This document shows positions 13,501-26,039 of a DNA stretch of 64,000 nt, piece by piece. The stretch is taken from assembly GCA_964023205.1 (NCBI GenBank), contig OZ026840.1:32962199-33026198 (forward strand), given 5' to 3'. The stretch comes from Lutraria lutraria. Its lineage: Eukaryota > Mollusca > Bivalvia > Venerida > Mactridae. The position numbers and the translations under genes were made by a program. The notes beneath the pieces are model-generated. The model was not told where the DNA came from, ran no database searches, and worked only from the letters and a program-made list of their open reading frames with translations. Position 1 is the first letter of the stretch; the number at the start of each line of letters is the position of its first letter.

Positions 13501-16230
13501 AAGGCGGTTTGTAAGTCTTAAACTTACAATGTATAACCTTTCTATCTGCATTACAAAAATAGCCCGAATAACAGCCAAAGTGAACGTTTCATTCAAATGC
13601 ACATAGACAAGACAGCTTATCATAAAATATATAATCTCAAATTAAATCCTGTGAAAGTAGATATTTCATTATAAGTTATTAGTTGTAACCAACAATTATT
13701 AATACCTTTAACTGACGATTTTCATCTTTTAATTGATCAATGTCTTCTTCCTGTTTTGTACGTTTGTCCTGCAAGTTAAAAAAGTAAAAAAGAACAGGTA
13801 GGTAAATTATGGCATATACATTGAAATGTAATCGAGGAAATAGGTATAAAGTGCTCCTTCCCTCTCTTATGTCGGCTTGAGAGGGGTTTAACTCATGATA
13901 AAATTCAATGTGATGATCTAATTGATCGAGTCTTTACCACTGTCACTAACATTTCCAACGTGTGTTACGTAAGACTAATTGGTCTACAAGAATTTCTCCT
14001 CACAGTTTGTATCCTTTTCCCAAGAGGTAGAACGCAAGCTTCTTTCCATTTTGTTGGATGTGCACATTCACTCAACACACTATTGTATAAATTACGCTTT
14101 ATTGATAACGTTTGACCAGACATCTTTTGAATCATGCAGTCATGAATACAATTTTTTTGAAGTCCTTTTAATGATAGAATTTTATTTAATGATATATTGT
14201 TTAGCCCCGTTCGAATACTTTTAGCGCTGCTGCGATTCAATGATTTTATATGCTAAATTTTCATGAGGAAGATTTGAATCACTTGATTCTTGTTTGTAAT
14301 ATTTCGTTAAAATTGAGCATTTTTGAAAATCGACGTTGCAATTTTATCTTTACATTTCAGAAGTCATTATTTCAAGTAGATTTATTTCATCATAATATTA
14401 TAATTTAGAATAGAAGACAGGAGTGGGGCACATGATATTATAGTCTCTAGCTTCCAATTGTAATTAAAGAAAAGAGTATTCAACAGTATCAAGATATTTC
14501 TTTCCTTATTTTCTAATGAGACTTCGTTGCAATATTTGATTAATTCATCCACTTTTAGATATTTACAAAGAAAGCAAGGGTATATTGAAACTGACAGATT
14601 AGTCGTATAACCATACTAAAATATGTTTAACGTCAAAACGCAAAGAAGACTATTTGGAGCCAAACTGAATATGATCTGGAATGGTAAACTGACAGTTCTA
14701 ATAGCAACAAGAAATCATAGCGTATAATCTTGATTAACTAACTTGTATCCTGCACCCGTATAGGAAATATCCAAGCCTATGGTACCAAGCTCCTCTTATA
14801 CCATACTCATTTAATGTGTACACTAAAGTGCCAAGTTAAATCAAAGGCTGTTTGTAAGTCTTAAACTTACAATGAATAACCTTTCTATCTGCATTACATA
14901 GACAGAATATCATAAAATACATAATCTCAAATTAAATCCTGTGAAAGTAGATATTTCATTATCAGTTTTCGTCCTGAAAGTTAAGAAAAGTAAAGAACAG
15001 GTAGGGAAATTTTGGCATAACTATTTAATTGTTGTAATCGAGGTAATAATATTAAGTGCTCTTCCATTTCTAATGTCGGATTGAGAGGGTTTTAACTCAT
15101 TACAAAATTCAATGTGATGATCTAATCGAGTCTTTACCACCGTCACTACCATTTTCAACGTGTGTTACGTAAGACTAATGGGTCTAGAAGATTTTTCCTT
15201 CATAGTTTGTGTCCTTTTCCTAATAGGTGTAATGCAAACTTCTTTCCATTTTGTAGGAGGTACACCTCCACTTCATGTCCTATTGTGTAACTTTAGTCAG
15301 AAATGTTTTTAATCATGGAGTAATTAATTTTGTAATGAATACATGAATACGTGTCTTTAAAGTTCGTTTAATAATAGTATTTTATTTAATTATGTATCTT
15401 TTGGCCCGGCTCGAATACTTTTAGCACTGAGTTGTGGTTCAATTCTTTTGGTATGTCGTTTTATGAGGAATATTTGAGTTACTTGATTCTTTTTTAATAT
15501 TTTCTTAAAAATTGAGCATTTCGAAAATTGACATTGCGAATTCATCTTTACAATTTAGTAATTTCTGAATTCATTAACTGAAGCAGATTTATTTTATTGT
15601 ATTTATTTCAAAGATACATGTCTTTAGTAGAATTAAAATTAATTATATTATTACAAATGAATGATAAGAATGACAGTATTTTATTTAATGATGTATCTTT
15701 TAGCCCGGTTCGAATACTTATAGCGCTGAGCTGTGTTTCAATTATTTCATATGCCAAAGTTTCAGGAGGAAGATTTCAGTTACTTGATTCTTGTGTTCAA
15801 TATTTTCTTAAAACTGAGAATTTTCGAAAATGGACGTTGCAATTTTATCTTTACATTTCAGTGATTTTTGAATTCATTATCTCAAGTGGATTTATTTGAT
15901 TATATTCATTTCAAAATATTCTAATCTTAAACAGAATTAGAAATAATGATAATGTTTTTAAATAAATGATACCAATGGGGCAATGGATATTAGGGGCTCT
16001 AGCTTTCAATTGTAAGTAAAGAAAAAAGTATTCAATAGTATAATGATATTTATTTCCTTATTTTGAATGCAATATTTTATTAATTCTTCCACATTTAGAT
16101 GTTTTTCTAAGAAAGTAAGAGGAAATTAAAACTAAAAGATTAGTCGTGTATTTATTTTATTTGTTTTAACGTCAATACTAAAAGAGGAGAATTTGTAGAT
16201 AGACCAAATGAATATGATCAAGAATGGTAA
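1565..16230. repeat. Satellite array, monomer about 1.37 kb
   Basis: A landmark TCCAAGCCTATGGT recurs at about 3841, 5208, 6573, 7943, 9313, 10681, 12049, 13418 and 14770, giving steps of 1365-1370 bp (last step 1352). Every monomer carries the same ordered blocks, including AAATTAAATCCTGTGAAAG, TGATCGAGTC and TTAGCCCGGTTCGAATACT. Central copies are nearly identical. The ends (about 1,565-2,566 and 14,900-16,230) are diverged and rearranged, as expected if homogenisation acts mainly in the middle. Copies centred near 9.3 and 12.0 kb share private variants, such as a one-base deletion giving CTCAAGAGATTT at 8.92 and 11.65 kb, so a 2.74-kb dimer is also amplified. A 64-residue frame that recurs in three monomers is a repeat artefact, not a gene. 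Confidence 0.93.
2570..3635. mobile_element. 1.07-kb element with terminal inverted repeats inserted in the satellite
   Basis: The block interrupts a satellite monomer between GATGCAAATG and CCTTAAGAAA. Its left end CTGTCACACTACAACG and its right end CTAGTGTGACAG (read inverted) match over about 28 bp with a few mismatches, extending into GGCCAACG. The interior is rich in AACGT/ACGTT and CGTTCGCCAGCG subrepeats and has no transposase-like frame, so it looks like a non-autonomous DNA transposon. About 35 bp of monomer appear to be missing at the junction, and no clean target duplication can be read. The superfamily is not assigned. Confidence 0.65.
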
Positions 16231-19117
16231 GACGATATTTCTTTGTAATTAAATTATACATGTTTACTTTGTGCTGCTGCTGATTCCAAAATAGGATAAC
16301 TATTGTTTTGTATTTCACGAAAGTGCTAAGTTAAACTGTTTGTCTAAATATTACGAACTACTTATCTAATTTAGCGTGACTGGCATTAACATCAAAATAA
16401 ACTTGGAGGCCCCGGTTTAGACTGAAACCAATGATACTTTCAGGTAAAATATTTAGCTAGAGTGGCATGATATTAGATTATATGGGGCATGTCAATATTC
16501 CCGGATTTTTTTTTGCCATTTCGTGACTTGGTTTGATTACTAAATTAGATAAATGAAACATTGTTTAAATTAATTTTTCTGTGTAGTAAACAAAATGAAG
16601 ACATGCATACTATGATACGACAAGGATACTTTTCAGTAAATATGAAGTATTATGACACAGGGACCACACGTTGAAAATGGACTGTACTTATAGTTAAGAT
16701 CATTCTTATCAGCTTATTTTTAAGCATCTAAATAATATTACTTTGTTAACCTCACTTCTGTGTTTTCTATAACATCATTTAAACATCTGAACTAAGCAAT
16801 TAATTTACTTACATAATATTTCAATTTTGTTATTGTAGTAAGAATGACTAAATAGACCTGTATCACTTTTTCATAACAGATGAGATGTCCATAGTTTCAA
16901 AATCCCGCATTTTCGTCACAGATACATACATTTTATGAAGACACACATTCTGACAAGGTATCACACAATCCAAGTTCACCAAGTTTACAAGTTTTACACT
17001 TCATGTAAAACATGACTATATGAGTTAGTATGCACATATCAATGCAATTTTACAACGAGGTAATATGCAGTACATAAATAACATGTTAGGAATATGTTGT
17101 GAAGAAATTATAAAGAAATATGCGTGAGAGTACTTATACTATGTTTATTGACGTTATGTATGATTTAAAGCTAATTAAATCTCTAAATTGATTTTGCGGT
17201 TACGTTTTCAAGAAAACCAAAATATCATGCATTTCGTTTTAGTCGGATGTATTTGTATATTATGAATCCAACTTTTATGAAAATGGTACGTGATTTCGAT
17301 TAATTTTTACATATAATCAACTGAAAGATATCCAGCCGTCAAAACGCCTTTTACTGAAAAAAATCAGAAGTTCAAGTCGTACCAAACTCCCTCATGGTTA
17401 TTACCGTCAAATTGGTTTGCCATTATACGCAGTTTTTTTTCATAGAACACAATATGATGAAGGTCCTAAATGTATTACTTCGAGACCCAGTTGTCAAATG
17501 TGCAATGGCTTAGTTCCATTCAGTTATAAGATATGCTTCACACTCGTAATCATTTCTTGTACATGTTATATCAACCGATTACTCTGGTTGCATATTCATC
17601 ATTTTTCAAACAAAGTGATGTTTTATCTGATTATTAACTTTTCTTCGACTGGATTACCTGAATGCTTGTTAATTTCATCAAATCATCCTGTATTATATCA
17701 CGTTGATCGACACATTTTTCGCTTGTTTGACGCGTCGTGAATCTGAAATTTGGGTCTTTCTTCTCTGTTGATGAAAGGAGGAAAAACACAATAAGAATCG
17801 TTTTACTCATTAATATAATTAAAACTATTCGTAGTGTACTTTTTAAAAAAAAGCCTATATCAATAACTCAGATAATTGACAATTGACAAGAAAAAGAGAA
17901 CATGGAACAATTAAACGACCATAACACAGTAATAAATGATGTCTTACGAGAAATTCATTCTTAATGAAGACAAATTTACCCCAGGGAATTGCAATTTGCC
18001 TAAAATGTCTGGATATAAATGAACAATAATCATCGTATTTTTACATATTGCTTTTGAAGTTGATTAGGTAAAATGATTCATTCCTGTAAATGAACTAAAA
18101 TTAAGTTCATTCTGGACGTAAGTGTAACGCACCAATAAAATGGAGAGGAACAGCACATTACATCGATAAACCAATTGTACGACGTAAGCACTAATACGAC
18201 ATATCCGTTGTTAGCTTGCGGTCAACCTCAAAGTCCAATATTGCAGTCTTTTTTTGAGAACATGTCGACAACACAGGCTTTCAAAGTTTTTATAATGACA
18301 ATTGTGTTTGTTTTCAAAAATACTTATGTATTATCAGATGAGTAGCAAAGTTCAAGTTTTAACATTTCTAAAGATTATGGTAACGGGCTTGATTTTGTAT
18401 TCACAAAAGTGTAACGTGACATAAATGCATATTTTATAATAGATCTACTTTTAGTTAGTTTGAAGTCTTTTAATGGGGCCCGTGGTTTATCCTATCTGTG
18501 TACACGTGTCTTGTTCAGTTAACGAATGTAACGTGTATTTCTGTTTATTTCTAAACTCAAAGTAAAATATTATTATACCTTTGAGATGGATTATTTTTAA
18601 TGGTTTCTAGGCATAGAATCTGATGTATACTACACGCTATGTCTAGTATATAACCGGCTATCTTTTTTGATTTCATTTAATTCATTTGTATTGTAGGTAT
18701 AGACAGCGTTATATGGACATAACATAAAATATAGATAACATTCATTTAAATAAATGTTTCTTTTTGTTATTATATTGTTGAAATGTAATTTCATTTTTGG
18801 GGAAACATGACATTCTTCATGAACATTTCATGTACTTGTATGATTTATATTGTATAGTTTTGTCGTTGAATGTAGTTGAATGTGACATGAATGAAACCAA
18901 AAAAGGTAATTGCGACATATTTTTACCTTAGCTTCGTCTTTCTGAGTCTTCAACTGCTTGTTACTTTTTAAGGTAAGTTTATAAATCATTAACATCGCAT
19001 ATCATATCCATAAAAAACTTACGGTATATACAATAAGCAGGAATAATCGAAAACACATGATAATGAGTTTGTTTTGGCACAATTATCTGAGCAAAAATAA
19101 ACTTATCTATGTGCTTA
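16231..19117. other. No gene seen
   Basis: This is AT-rich single-copy-looking sequence after the right edge of the satellite. Reading frames, including one of 107 codons near 17.4 kb, have no recognisable domain, signal peptide or splice context that supports them. No tandem structure is apparent. Confidence 0.5.
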
Positions 19118-19141
19118 TCATAAAATGTAAAAAATGCAATT

Positions 19142-19892
19142 ACCTTGACTGATATCTGTAAAAATACCAAGTGGCCGTGTATTTGATGCAAACTCTTTCA
19201 GTATCTTGCTAGGCTGGAAGGAGAATTCTGTAATAACGTTACGATCAATGGTTGATAAAGCATTGCGTATGGAAGCTACCTTCGGTTTAGATTCCACAGC
19301 CAAGATAAAGAGCTTATTGACTCGATCTACATTTCTGAAAGCAGCAGTAACTTCATCCAGTTGTGATCCAATAGCTTCAACATCATCCTTCAGCTTATCA
19401 ATCTGCTGTTTACTAGTTAATCCTTTACTTTTGACTTCGACAAGGGCAATCTTCTTTGCTTTGGTTACATAAGTTATCAACAACTCTGTGAATGACTCAA
19501 TATCATCTTCAGCGGATTGCTCCATCGAGGAAGTAGCTTCTGTTTGTTCATCAATATTATCTATGCATTCTTTATGGTTGCTTTCAAGGCTTTGGATTTC
19601 TTCAAGAAACCAAGCAAGTTGGCCATTTTCTTGAAATCTTCTTGATGCCTCTGAAATGTGCTCATACTTGCACATTTTATGTCCAGCAAGAATACATTCT
19701 CCACATCCAAAGAATTTGTGTCCTGAACAGTAAATTTTGATAGGTTGGTGGTCGTGCTTATTGCATGATTCGTAATGATCCGAGGTTTCAGATTAATCTG
19801 CATCTAGAAGAACATGACTCATGCATGATCTGCTCCTTCTGTGTAGCTCAAAACATGACTGGCATATGTACATTTCACATTGTGAGCAGTAT
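19142..19892 (-). pseudogene. TRIM-like B-box / coiled-coil exon with in-frame stop
   Basis: Read on the minus strand, the segment first shows a B-box-1-like stretch with C-x2-C, C-x2-C and a terminal CMSHVLL. An in-frame TAA follows at 19,793-19,795. Then comes a B-box 2 with CNKHDHQPIKIYC and later Cys/His residues, followed by a coiled-coil-like region of about 150 residues rich in Glu/Lys/Leu. The frame runs to TDISQ and meets a good donor, AAG|GTAATT, near 19,141, so the rest of the protein would be in further exons. The order B-box 1, B-box 2, coiled coil is that of TRIM-family proteins (E3 ligases or scaffolds). No RING domain is visible upstream before another stop. It is either a decayed copy or a gene whose B-boxes lie in separate exons; the single stop favours a pseudogene. 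Confidence 0.7.
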
Positions 19893-20222
19893 CCTATTGA
19901 CTGCTTTTCTTACATGCATTCGGACTACATGTCCTAGCAGATTAATTAAATCTAAATCTAAATGTGTTATCAATGATTCACCAGTGTGTTTCATAATCGA
20001 TTTCAGTATTTACAAATAAGATTGACAATTTTAATTTTCACTGCAAAAGAACAACATAATTATGAAACATAATTATATAATTATAGTATTTATTCAACTG
20101 AATTTAAATATTTACAACTTTGAATGCACATTAAAATTTATCAAATTATATTTAAGGACAGAATACATTGCCAACTGTTCCATGTACATGTATATATATA
20201 TGAATACGACGTTCAGTGTAAT

Positions 20223-20726
20223 CAAGGACTTATATACATGCATGGATTCGCAACTTCCGTATTAACAGTTTAAAGTAATCAAATCCCGCGATAATAAGAC
20301 GTGAATCAACAGGATACAAGCTATTGTTTACAAAAGCGAAAATACGAAAAAATCCGTGATATCCGAATGATAATAACAGCGAAAATATCCGTGGTATTCC
20401 GAATGTTTAATCTCGGAGACGAAAGGATCATAATAGATGTCCGCCATCTTGGAATTTAAAATGTTCGACTGATGCCTTTTTCGATGCTTATACTTAGACT
20501 TTGTGGATTATAAATGTATCTCAATATCTTTAAGGAATTTGTTGCATCCTTTACCAATTTCCCGTGCCTAATTGCCAGAGTTTTATTAGTATAATCAAAT
20601 TCGTAAACACCCAAATACAGCTGTCGGACATTGCCGAGTATATAGCAATGCATTGTGGGATCGCCGAACGATATCGTTTGATCTATTTTTAGCAGTTGCG
20701 AATCCATGTATGTATATAAGTCCTTG
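20223..20726. mobile_element. MITE-like element, 504 bp, 7-bp target duplication
   Basis: Both ends carry CAAGGACTTATATACAT followed by CATGGATTCGCAACT, in inverted orientation, over about 33 bp with one mismatch. GTGTAAT flanks the element on both sides (20,216-20,222 and 20,727-20,733). A frame of 83 codons inside shows no known domain and starts within the terminal repeat, so it is not called a gene. A 42-bp palindrome at 58,404-58,445 has the same ends. Confidence 0.75.
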
Positions 20727-20733
20727 GTGTAAT

Positions 20734-21400
20734 TTCCTGAAATGTTAAATTACTTTAAATGTGTTCTATTGCAACACGAATGCAACAGAAATGATATTTA
20801 ATCCCGATTTTGGTTTAAGTGTTGTAACAAGTCCTAAATTCCTAAAGCATAAAAAATGTGGATAAGATATAATGTCCTTAATAAGTTTATAGTATAATTA
20901 ACTGATGTTATGAAAACATTGTGCATCTGACATTAGTGGTGTAGGTCATATGTATTATAATATGTATGTACATATTCATATATACATAACATTTTATGGA
21001 CACATAAAAGTCTTTATGTCATTGGAAAGCTTTTAGCCCATTTATGGCAAAAGTACGGTGGGGTACGACCGATACGGTCGTTAGCCTTATGCTTTTTTTA
21101 GCTAGATGATATCACGTGACCTAGCACAACCAATCAATGAGTCTTCAAGTCATTGCTTACGTTATATTTCGCTTGTGTAGAATCCCAGCGAATTTGTTTT
21201 TTATATCGCTAATTATAGCTTTTTTACGGATATTCAAGGTTGATATTTTATTCCTTGTGATTAATGAAGGTTTAATCTAGCCGTTGGAAAATCGTTTTTG
21301 AGGCGGCGATCTCATTAATTGGTGTGATTTGGTTGCGACTCCCCGCAGTTTGATAGTCTTGCGTGTGACGTCATAGCATCCGGGTTCGGCATAACTCTCG
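20734..21400. other. No gene seen; flank of the retroelement
   Basis: AT-rich sequence. From about 21,360 it becomes less AT-rich and contains TGACGTCA, which could belong to the leader or promoter of the downstream retroelement relic. Nothing else is supported. Confidence 0.4.
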
Positions 21401-21420
21401 CCAGTACCGCAAAGATACAG

Positions 21421-21980
21421 TTGTTTGGTCATTTTTTCGAGAAGAGATTGAAGGAATTTATTAGATATTCGGAGTGTGTAAATTATAATCTTAACATACA
21501 GGGACAGGATTTATTCCAGTACTCAGGTTTTCCTGGTGCGATAGTACATGATTTAAGAAGGAATATTGAGACAGTGGAAGACTTTCATCCAGATATTGTT
21601 GTGTTGGTAGTGGGTACTAATGACATTTATAGACAAGACACTACACCGCGCATGGTCGCTCAACATATCGTCGACCTGGTGGACACTCTGCTTTTTGTGG
21701 TAGGAGTGAAGAAGGTTATAATTCTCCAAGTATTACACAGGTGTACACTGTCCATTCATACTAGGTATCCTGTGGACATAGAATGGTACAACGCCAGAGT
21801 AGACGAGTTAAACATCAACGTTCATACTTGTGGCGGACGAAGGGTTTTTGGTCCATGGAACCCAAACAACGGAATTTTGGTCTCGATGGTTGTCACCTAT
21901 CACATGCTGGCCAGCTACGTTTGATATCAAATATTCGAGCTGCCTTGGTCGCCGCCCAGAGACGGTCCATATGCAATAGC
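21421..21980 (+). pseudogene. SGNH/GDSL hydrolase of a Ngaro/DIRS-like retroelement, inactivated
   Basis: The first frame contains the SGNH block III motif VVGTND near residue 65 and the hydrophobic strands around it. The C-terminal catalytic block, DGCHLSHAGQLRL (D-x-x-H), is read only in another frame (from 21,783), so a frameshift lies near 21,850-21,890. The N-terminal block I, where the family has a GxS nucleophile, reads FGHFF, so the serine is missing. SGNH hydrolases are known as accessory domains of some Ngaro-type tyrosine-recombinase retrotransposons, and a DIRS-like reverse transcriptase lies 2 kb downstream on the same strand. The copy is therefore a relic. A host esterase gene is possible but less likely given this neighbour. 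Confidence 0.7.
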
Positions 21981-22544
21981 TAAGTTATGTATGAGTTTAC
22001 AGTAATATTATTACCAATTTCATAGTTTGTAAATATGGTCATATGTTGAGACATAACATAGATAGTAGGGGGCGTCCATGTAAACAAACAATGTCTGTGT
22101 GTTTCAATAAGGGCCTTCCAAGGCCACAAATGAAGAATTTTAACATTACCTATTATCATGAAAATACCATGTTTTGGGCTTTCAAGGCCATAATGAAGTT
22201 AACGTGGCATTACAGTGGTATATGTCTACAACATTTACCAGTCTCATGCTTCAGTTGTTGTCGGTATTATTGGTATTTAATTTGGGAACTGCATCGGTCC
22301 CAGATCATCCATTTACGGCTGTACCAGCTGGGTAATATTAACATATTGTTTGCAGAATTATGATATTGATGCCTCAGCTGAGCCATAGGATGGTTGCAGG
22401 ACTTAAGTACCTTAGTCTGTCTCAGCTGATACAAGTTATTGTTATTTCTAAGTTTTAGTAACTTGGATTAGGCCTCAAGAAGGGACTTAATTAATTAATT
22501 CTGTCCCAGTTGCTGTGTTTTATGATTATATTATTAGTAGCGGG

Positions 22545-22875
22545 ATTTAGTTACCAGCGTCCCGTTTCATCTGTGTTATGTGGTGGATGTAGAGTACTAG
22601 CGGGATTTAGTTACCAGTCTCCCGTCTTAGGTACTATTTATTATTGCGGGATTTAGTTACCAGTCTCCCGCTTCAGCTGCTATATATTATGAGAAAGATT
22701 TAGTTTCCAGTCTCCCGTCTCAACTGCTATATATTATTAGCGGGATTTAGTTACCAGTCTCCAGTTTCATCTGATATGTTTAACAGGATTTGGTATCCAG
22801 TCTGAAATTTCAGCTGCCTATTTTGGAAGATATCACATTTTACAGAATTTAATCACTAGTCTGTAGTCCAGTGTT
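22545..22875 (+). repeat. Minisatellite, unit about 60 bp
   Basis: At least six tandem units share GCGGGATTTAGTTACCAG followed by TCTCCCG and a (T/C)CATCTG or CAGCTGC segment. The unit decays to the right, with later copies reading AGGATTTGGTATCCAG and AGAATTTAATCACTAG. It lies inside the Ngaro-like relic, between the hydrolase and the reverse transcriptase. Confidence 0.8.
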
Positions 22876-23686
22876 TCTATTTTATTGCTGTTCATTTTGA
22901 ATATATTCACAGCATCTAATTAACAGATCCCAGTCTTAACATTTTGTGAATATAAAACTCGTTTTAGTTACATGCACCAGTTTCCAGCATCATAATTATT
23001 ATGCTATGTAAGATTGCTAATATAAGAGTGTTTTAGTAGCCTGCATCAGCTCCTAGATATCATGTTGTATGTATGCAGTCTACTGACACCGATATAACTG
23101 CAGTAAGTATTATCAACCAACGGATATTGTTATATGAGGTAATTTCTAGTGGGTTTATGTTTGGTCATGGCATAGGCTTTAACATTTTTTTGAGTTTTTC
23201 AGATGAAACCATCTCAAAAGAGAAAAACTTCGACTGTGCCGGCATGCACATAGGCGTGCTGCTCGCATTCACAACCTTTGACGATGAATTAGAAAAAGAA
23301 GAGAAGTACTGATCGTTTGGTGGTAGTGTAACCAGATATAAACCCCAGAACATGCACCGGACATTACCTGTCAAAGATGAACTTCTTACTTCAAGTACGG
23401 TCGACCAATCATTACCTGGAACCCAGGCGACAAGAATAGAACAAGGCATCCAGGCGGTATCTGAAATTTCTTTGCCAGATGCGAACATGGTGTTGGGGAC
23501 GTAGAACATGCTGTGGCTGCACACACAAATAATTATTACACCAATATTTAATCAGGTGAAAAAATCCATCTGTAAAGATATTTGGAGGCATGAATTCGTT
23601 GACCTGGCTACATTATGACCTTCAATTAATACGCCCTCAACTCCTAAATTCACTCTACAAATGGACAAACATTGTAACATGTCCAT
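22876..23686. other. Interior of retroelement relic, no domain recognised
   Basis: Short frames on both strands exist but none shows a recognisable domain. By position this should correspond to the gag/linker part of the retroelement, with several lesions. Confidence 0.35.
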
Positions 23687-24743
23687 ATGTCCTACTTCAA
23701 GGGCAAGGAAAATAACGTCCATAGAGACATCGGTTTACAGCGTACAGTTCCCAGGGGAAAACATAACGATTCTTTGACAATACATGCTGGAATTACAACA
23801 GATGCACACAATGTCGCTCAACAAATTGCCCCCATCCACATGCGTGCGGCTCATGCTGAGGAGCCCATCCTGCATACATGTGTAATCAATAAAAAAAAGA
23901 ACGCCAGGAAAAAAACAGCATCCAACCCCAGGCCAAACAACAACTCCAACAAAGCAGCTAAATAACAATTCTTTGGTTACTCCCATAAAAGTCAAAGTTC
24001 TTGCGCAATTTTTGAAGGGTTACAGTTTTGCAGATTATTTGATTCAAGGGTTTTCCCAGGGTTTTTTATTAGGTTATACTGGTCCAAGACTGTCAACTTC
24101 AGCTCATAATCATAAGTCTTGCATAGAAGACCCAGTTATAGTTTTATCTAAACTTCAGTCAGAATTAGATTTAGACAGAATCAAAGGTCCTTTCAGTTCC
24201 CCACCATTGCTAAATTTACGCATCAGTCCGATAGGGCTTGTTCCCAAAAAAGTCGCAGGTCAATTCAGATTAATCCATCATCTCAGCTATCCGCAGGGCG
24301 ACTCGGTAAACGATTTCATTGAACGAAACTTGGCCATAGTTGTTTACTCATCTTTTGATGATGCAATTAGCCTTCTACTCGAACTAGGTCAGGGTTCTCT
24401 ATTCAACAAGACCGATATAGACTCGGCATTCAGGTTAACTCCTATCCACCCTCATGATCATCATCTTCTAGGTTTTAAGTTTCAAGGTCAAATATTATTA
24501 CGACACTTGTTTACCCATGGGTGTTTCGCCTTCGTGCGCTATGTTTGAACGTTTCAGTAATGCGCTTCAACATATTTCAGAAACTCATCTTAAGATTAGT
24601 CACATGGTGCACATTCTGGATGATTTTCTCATAATGGGTCCACCAAATTCGAGCGTTTGCCAAGACAATTTAAACAAATTTCTGGCTCTATGTGGCCAAA
24701 TAGGGGTTCCAATCAAACAAGAAAAGACAGAGAACGCAACCTA
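23687..24743 (+). pseudogene. Ngaro/DIRS-like reverse transcriptase, frameshifted and truncated
   Basis: From 23,973 the frame reads a DIRS/Ngaro-type reverse transcriptase: SPIGLVPKK, FRLIHHLSYPQGDSVNDF and an FNKTDIDSAFRL segment that holds the first catalytic Asp. Near 24,515 the frame shifts, and the palm continues from 24,517 with a LDDF catalytic pair (HILDDFLIM) about 35 residues on. The basic stretch 23,687-23,965 in a third frame (KKKNARKKT) is probably the preceding linker. The copy ends at about 24,743, before RNase H and the tyrosine recombinase, where it abuts sequence next to the gypsy relic. It is a dead, 3'-truncated copy. Confidence 0.85.
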
Positions 24744-24951
24744 GATCATTACTTATTTTTATTTATGTATTGTTCAAGATATGGATGTGCAGTCCCAAGC
24801 TGGGTCGAACTTGTATGGAATGAGGAACAACAGAACACAAGGTGTTGAATTGAAAATGGGCATTTATTTATAAAATGCCATAAATTAGAACTAAATATCT
24901 GTTATGTTCTTAAATATATATATATATATATGCTCATCCAGGCTCATTCCA

Positions 24952-26038
24952 TTATGTATTTATTTTTAGTGTCCATCGAGGTACACTAGTTCCGTTATAA
25001 TGATGTAGTCTATGAACATGATATGCCTTCGGTTTCCCTAACCGCGTCCGTTTCACCATATACACTAAATCATCAACTTTCCTAGTAATTATGTACGGCC
25101 CTTTCCATTTGCTTAAAAGTTTCGAGCTTATACCAACTTTCCTTGTTGGGTCATGTAGCCATACTAATTGCCCTTGGCTATATTGTTTGATTTTGCATTT
25201 GGTGTTGTAATATTTCTTCTGATACAAATTGGCCTCTTTTAGGTTTTTTCTAATTAGTTCATGGGACTTCTTGAGCTGCTCATCCACTTCATATACATAA
25301 TCTTCATGGTTTTTGGATTTCAGTGGTGTTGTAGGCCGCCCTATGATGGCCTGTATTGGCAAGACTACTTCCCTACCGAAAACCATTTTATTAGGAGTAA
25401 TTTTCGTAGTACTTTGCGGTGAGGATCTATAAGCCATCATCACTTGTTGTAAGTAAACATCCCAATTTGCATGACTAGTTTGACAGTAAGCCTTAACATT
25501 GATAATAGGGTTCTATTGAATCTTTCTACAAGACCATTTGCTTGTGGACTCATAGATGTGGCATGAGTTTTCTCAATATCTTGAAAAGTACATAAATCAT
25601 CCATCAGTTTTGACTCAAAAGACCGCCCTTGATCTGTATAAATTTGCAATTGGGTTCCGAATCTAGATATGAAATTGTCAACAAGTGCTTTTGCCACTGT
25701 CTTTGTCTCCATGTCAGGGATTGCTACACTTTCCGTCCACTTGATAAACCAATCCGATATCACTAGAATATATTTGTTTCCTCTGCTAGTGACCGGAAGA
25801 GGTCCCAGAATATCCATCATAATTCTTTTCATAGGCTCACCGACCATATTCTGTCCTAAGGGTGCTTTGTTGGACATTCGATATAGCTTTGTTGAGGTAC
25901 AACTATCGCAAGACTTGCAATACTTTTTAACCGCAGTGACCATGCCTTGCCAATAGAATGCTTGCCGTATACGGTTGAGTGTCTTCTCAACACCGAGATG
26001 ACCTGACGTTGGTATATCATGATGATTTTTGATTACTT
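24952..26038 (-). pseudogene. Ty3/gypsy integrase module
   Basis: It contains an HHCC zinc-binding domain (HHDIPTSGHLG upstream, then CKSCDSC). The DDE core follows, with the first Asp in MDILGPLP, the second in YTDQGR, and the Glu in PQANGLVERFNRTL. A C-terminal GPY-type segment (KWKGPYIITRK) is also present. The catalytic triad is intact, but the module is split into two frames that meet near 25,440, and it is separated by a stop near 26,040 from RNase H. It would insert the retrotransposon cDNA. As part of a multiply broken polyprotein it cannot be active on its own. Confidence 0.85.
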
Positions 26039-26039
26039 G

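Noticed and set aside
17417..17740. 107-codon frame as a host gene
   Set aside because: No domain, no splice context and a Cys/Phe/Ile-rich composition typical of chance frames in AT-rich DNA.
20456..20707. 83-codon minus-strand frame in the 504-bp element
   Set aside because: The start codon lies in the terminal inverted repeat and no domain is recognisable; MITE-like elements normally carry no gene.
22545..22875. CRISPR-like direct repeats
   Set aside because: Units are contiguous and degenerate, with no unique spacers; this is an animal genome minisatellite.
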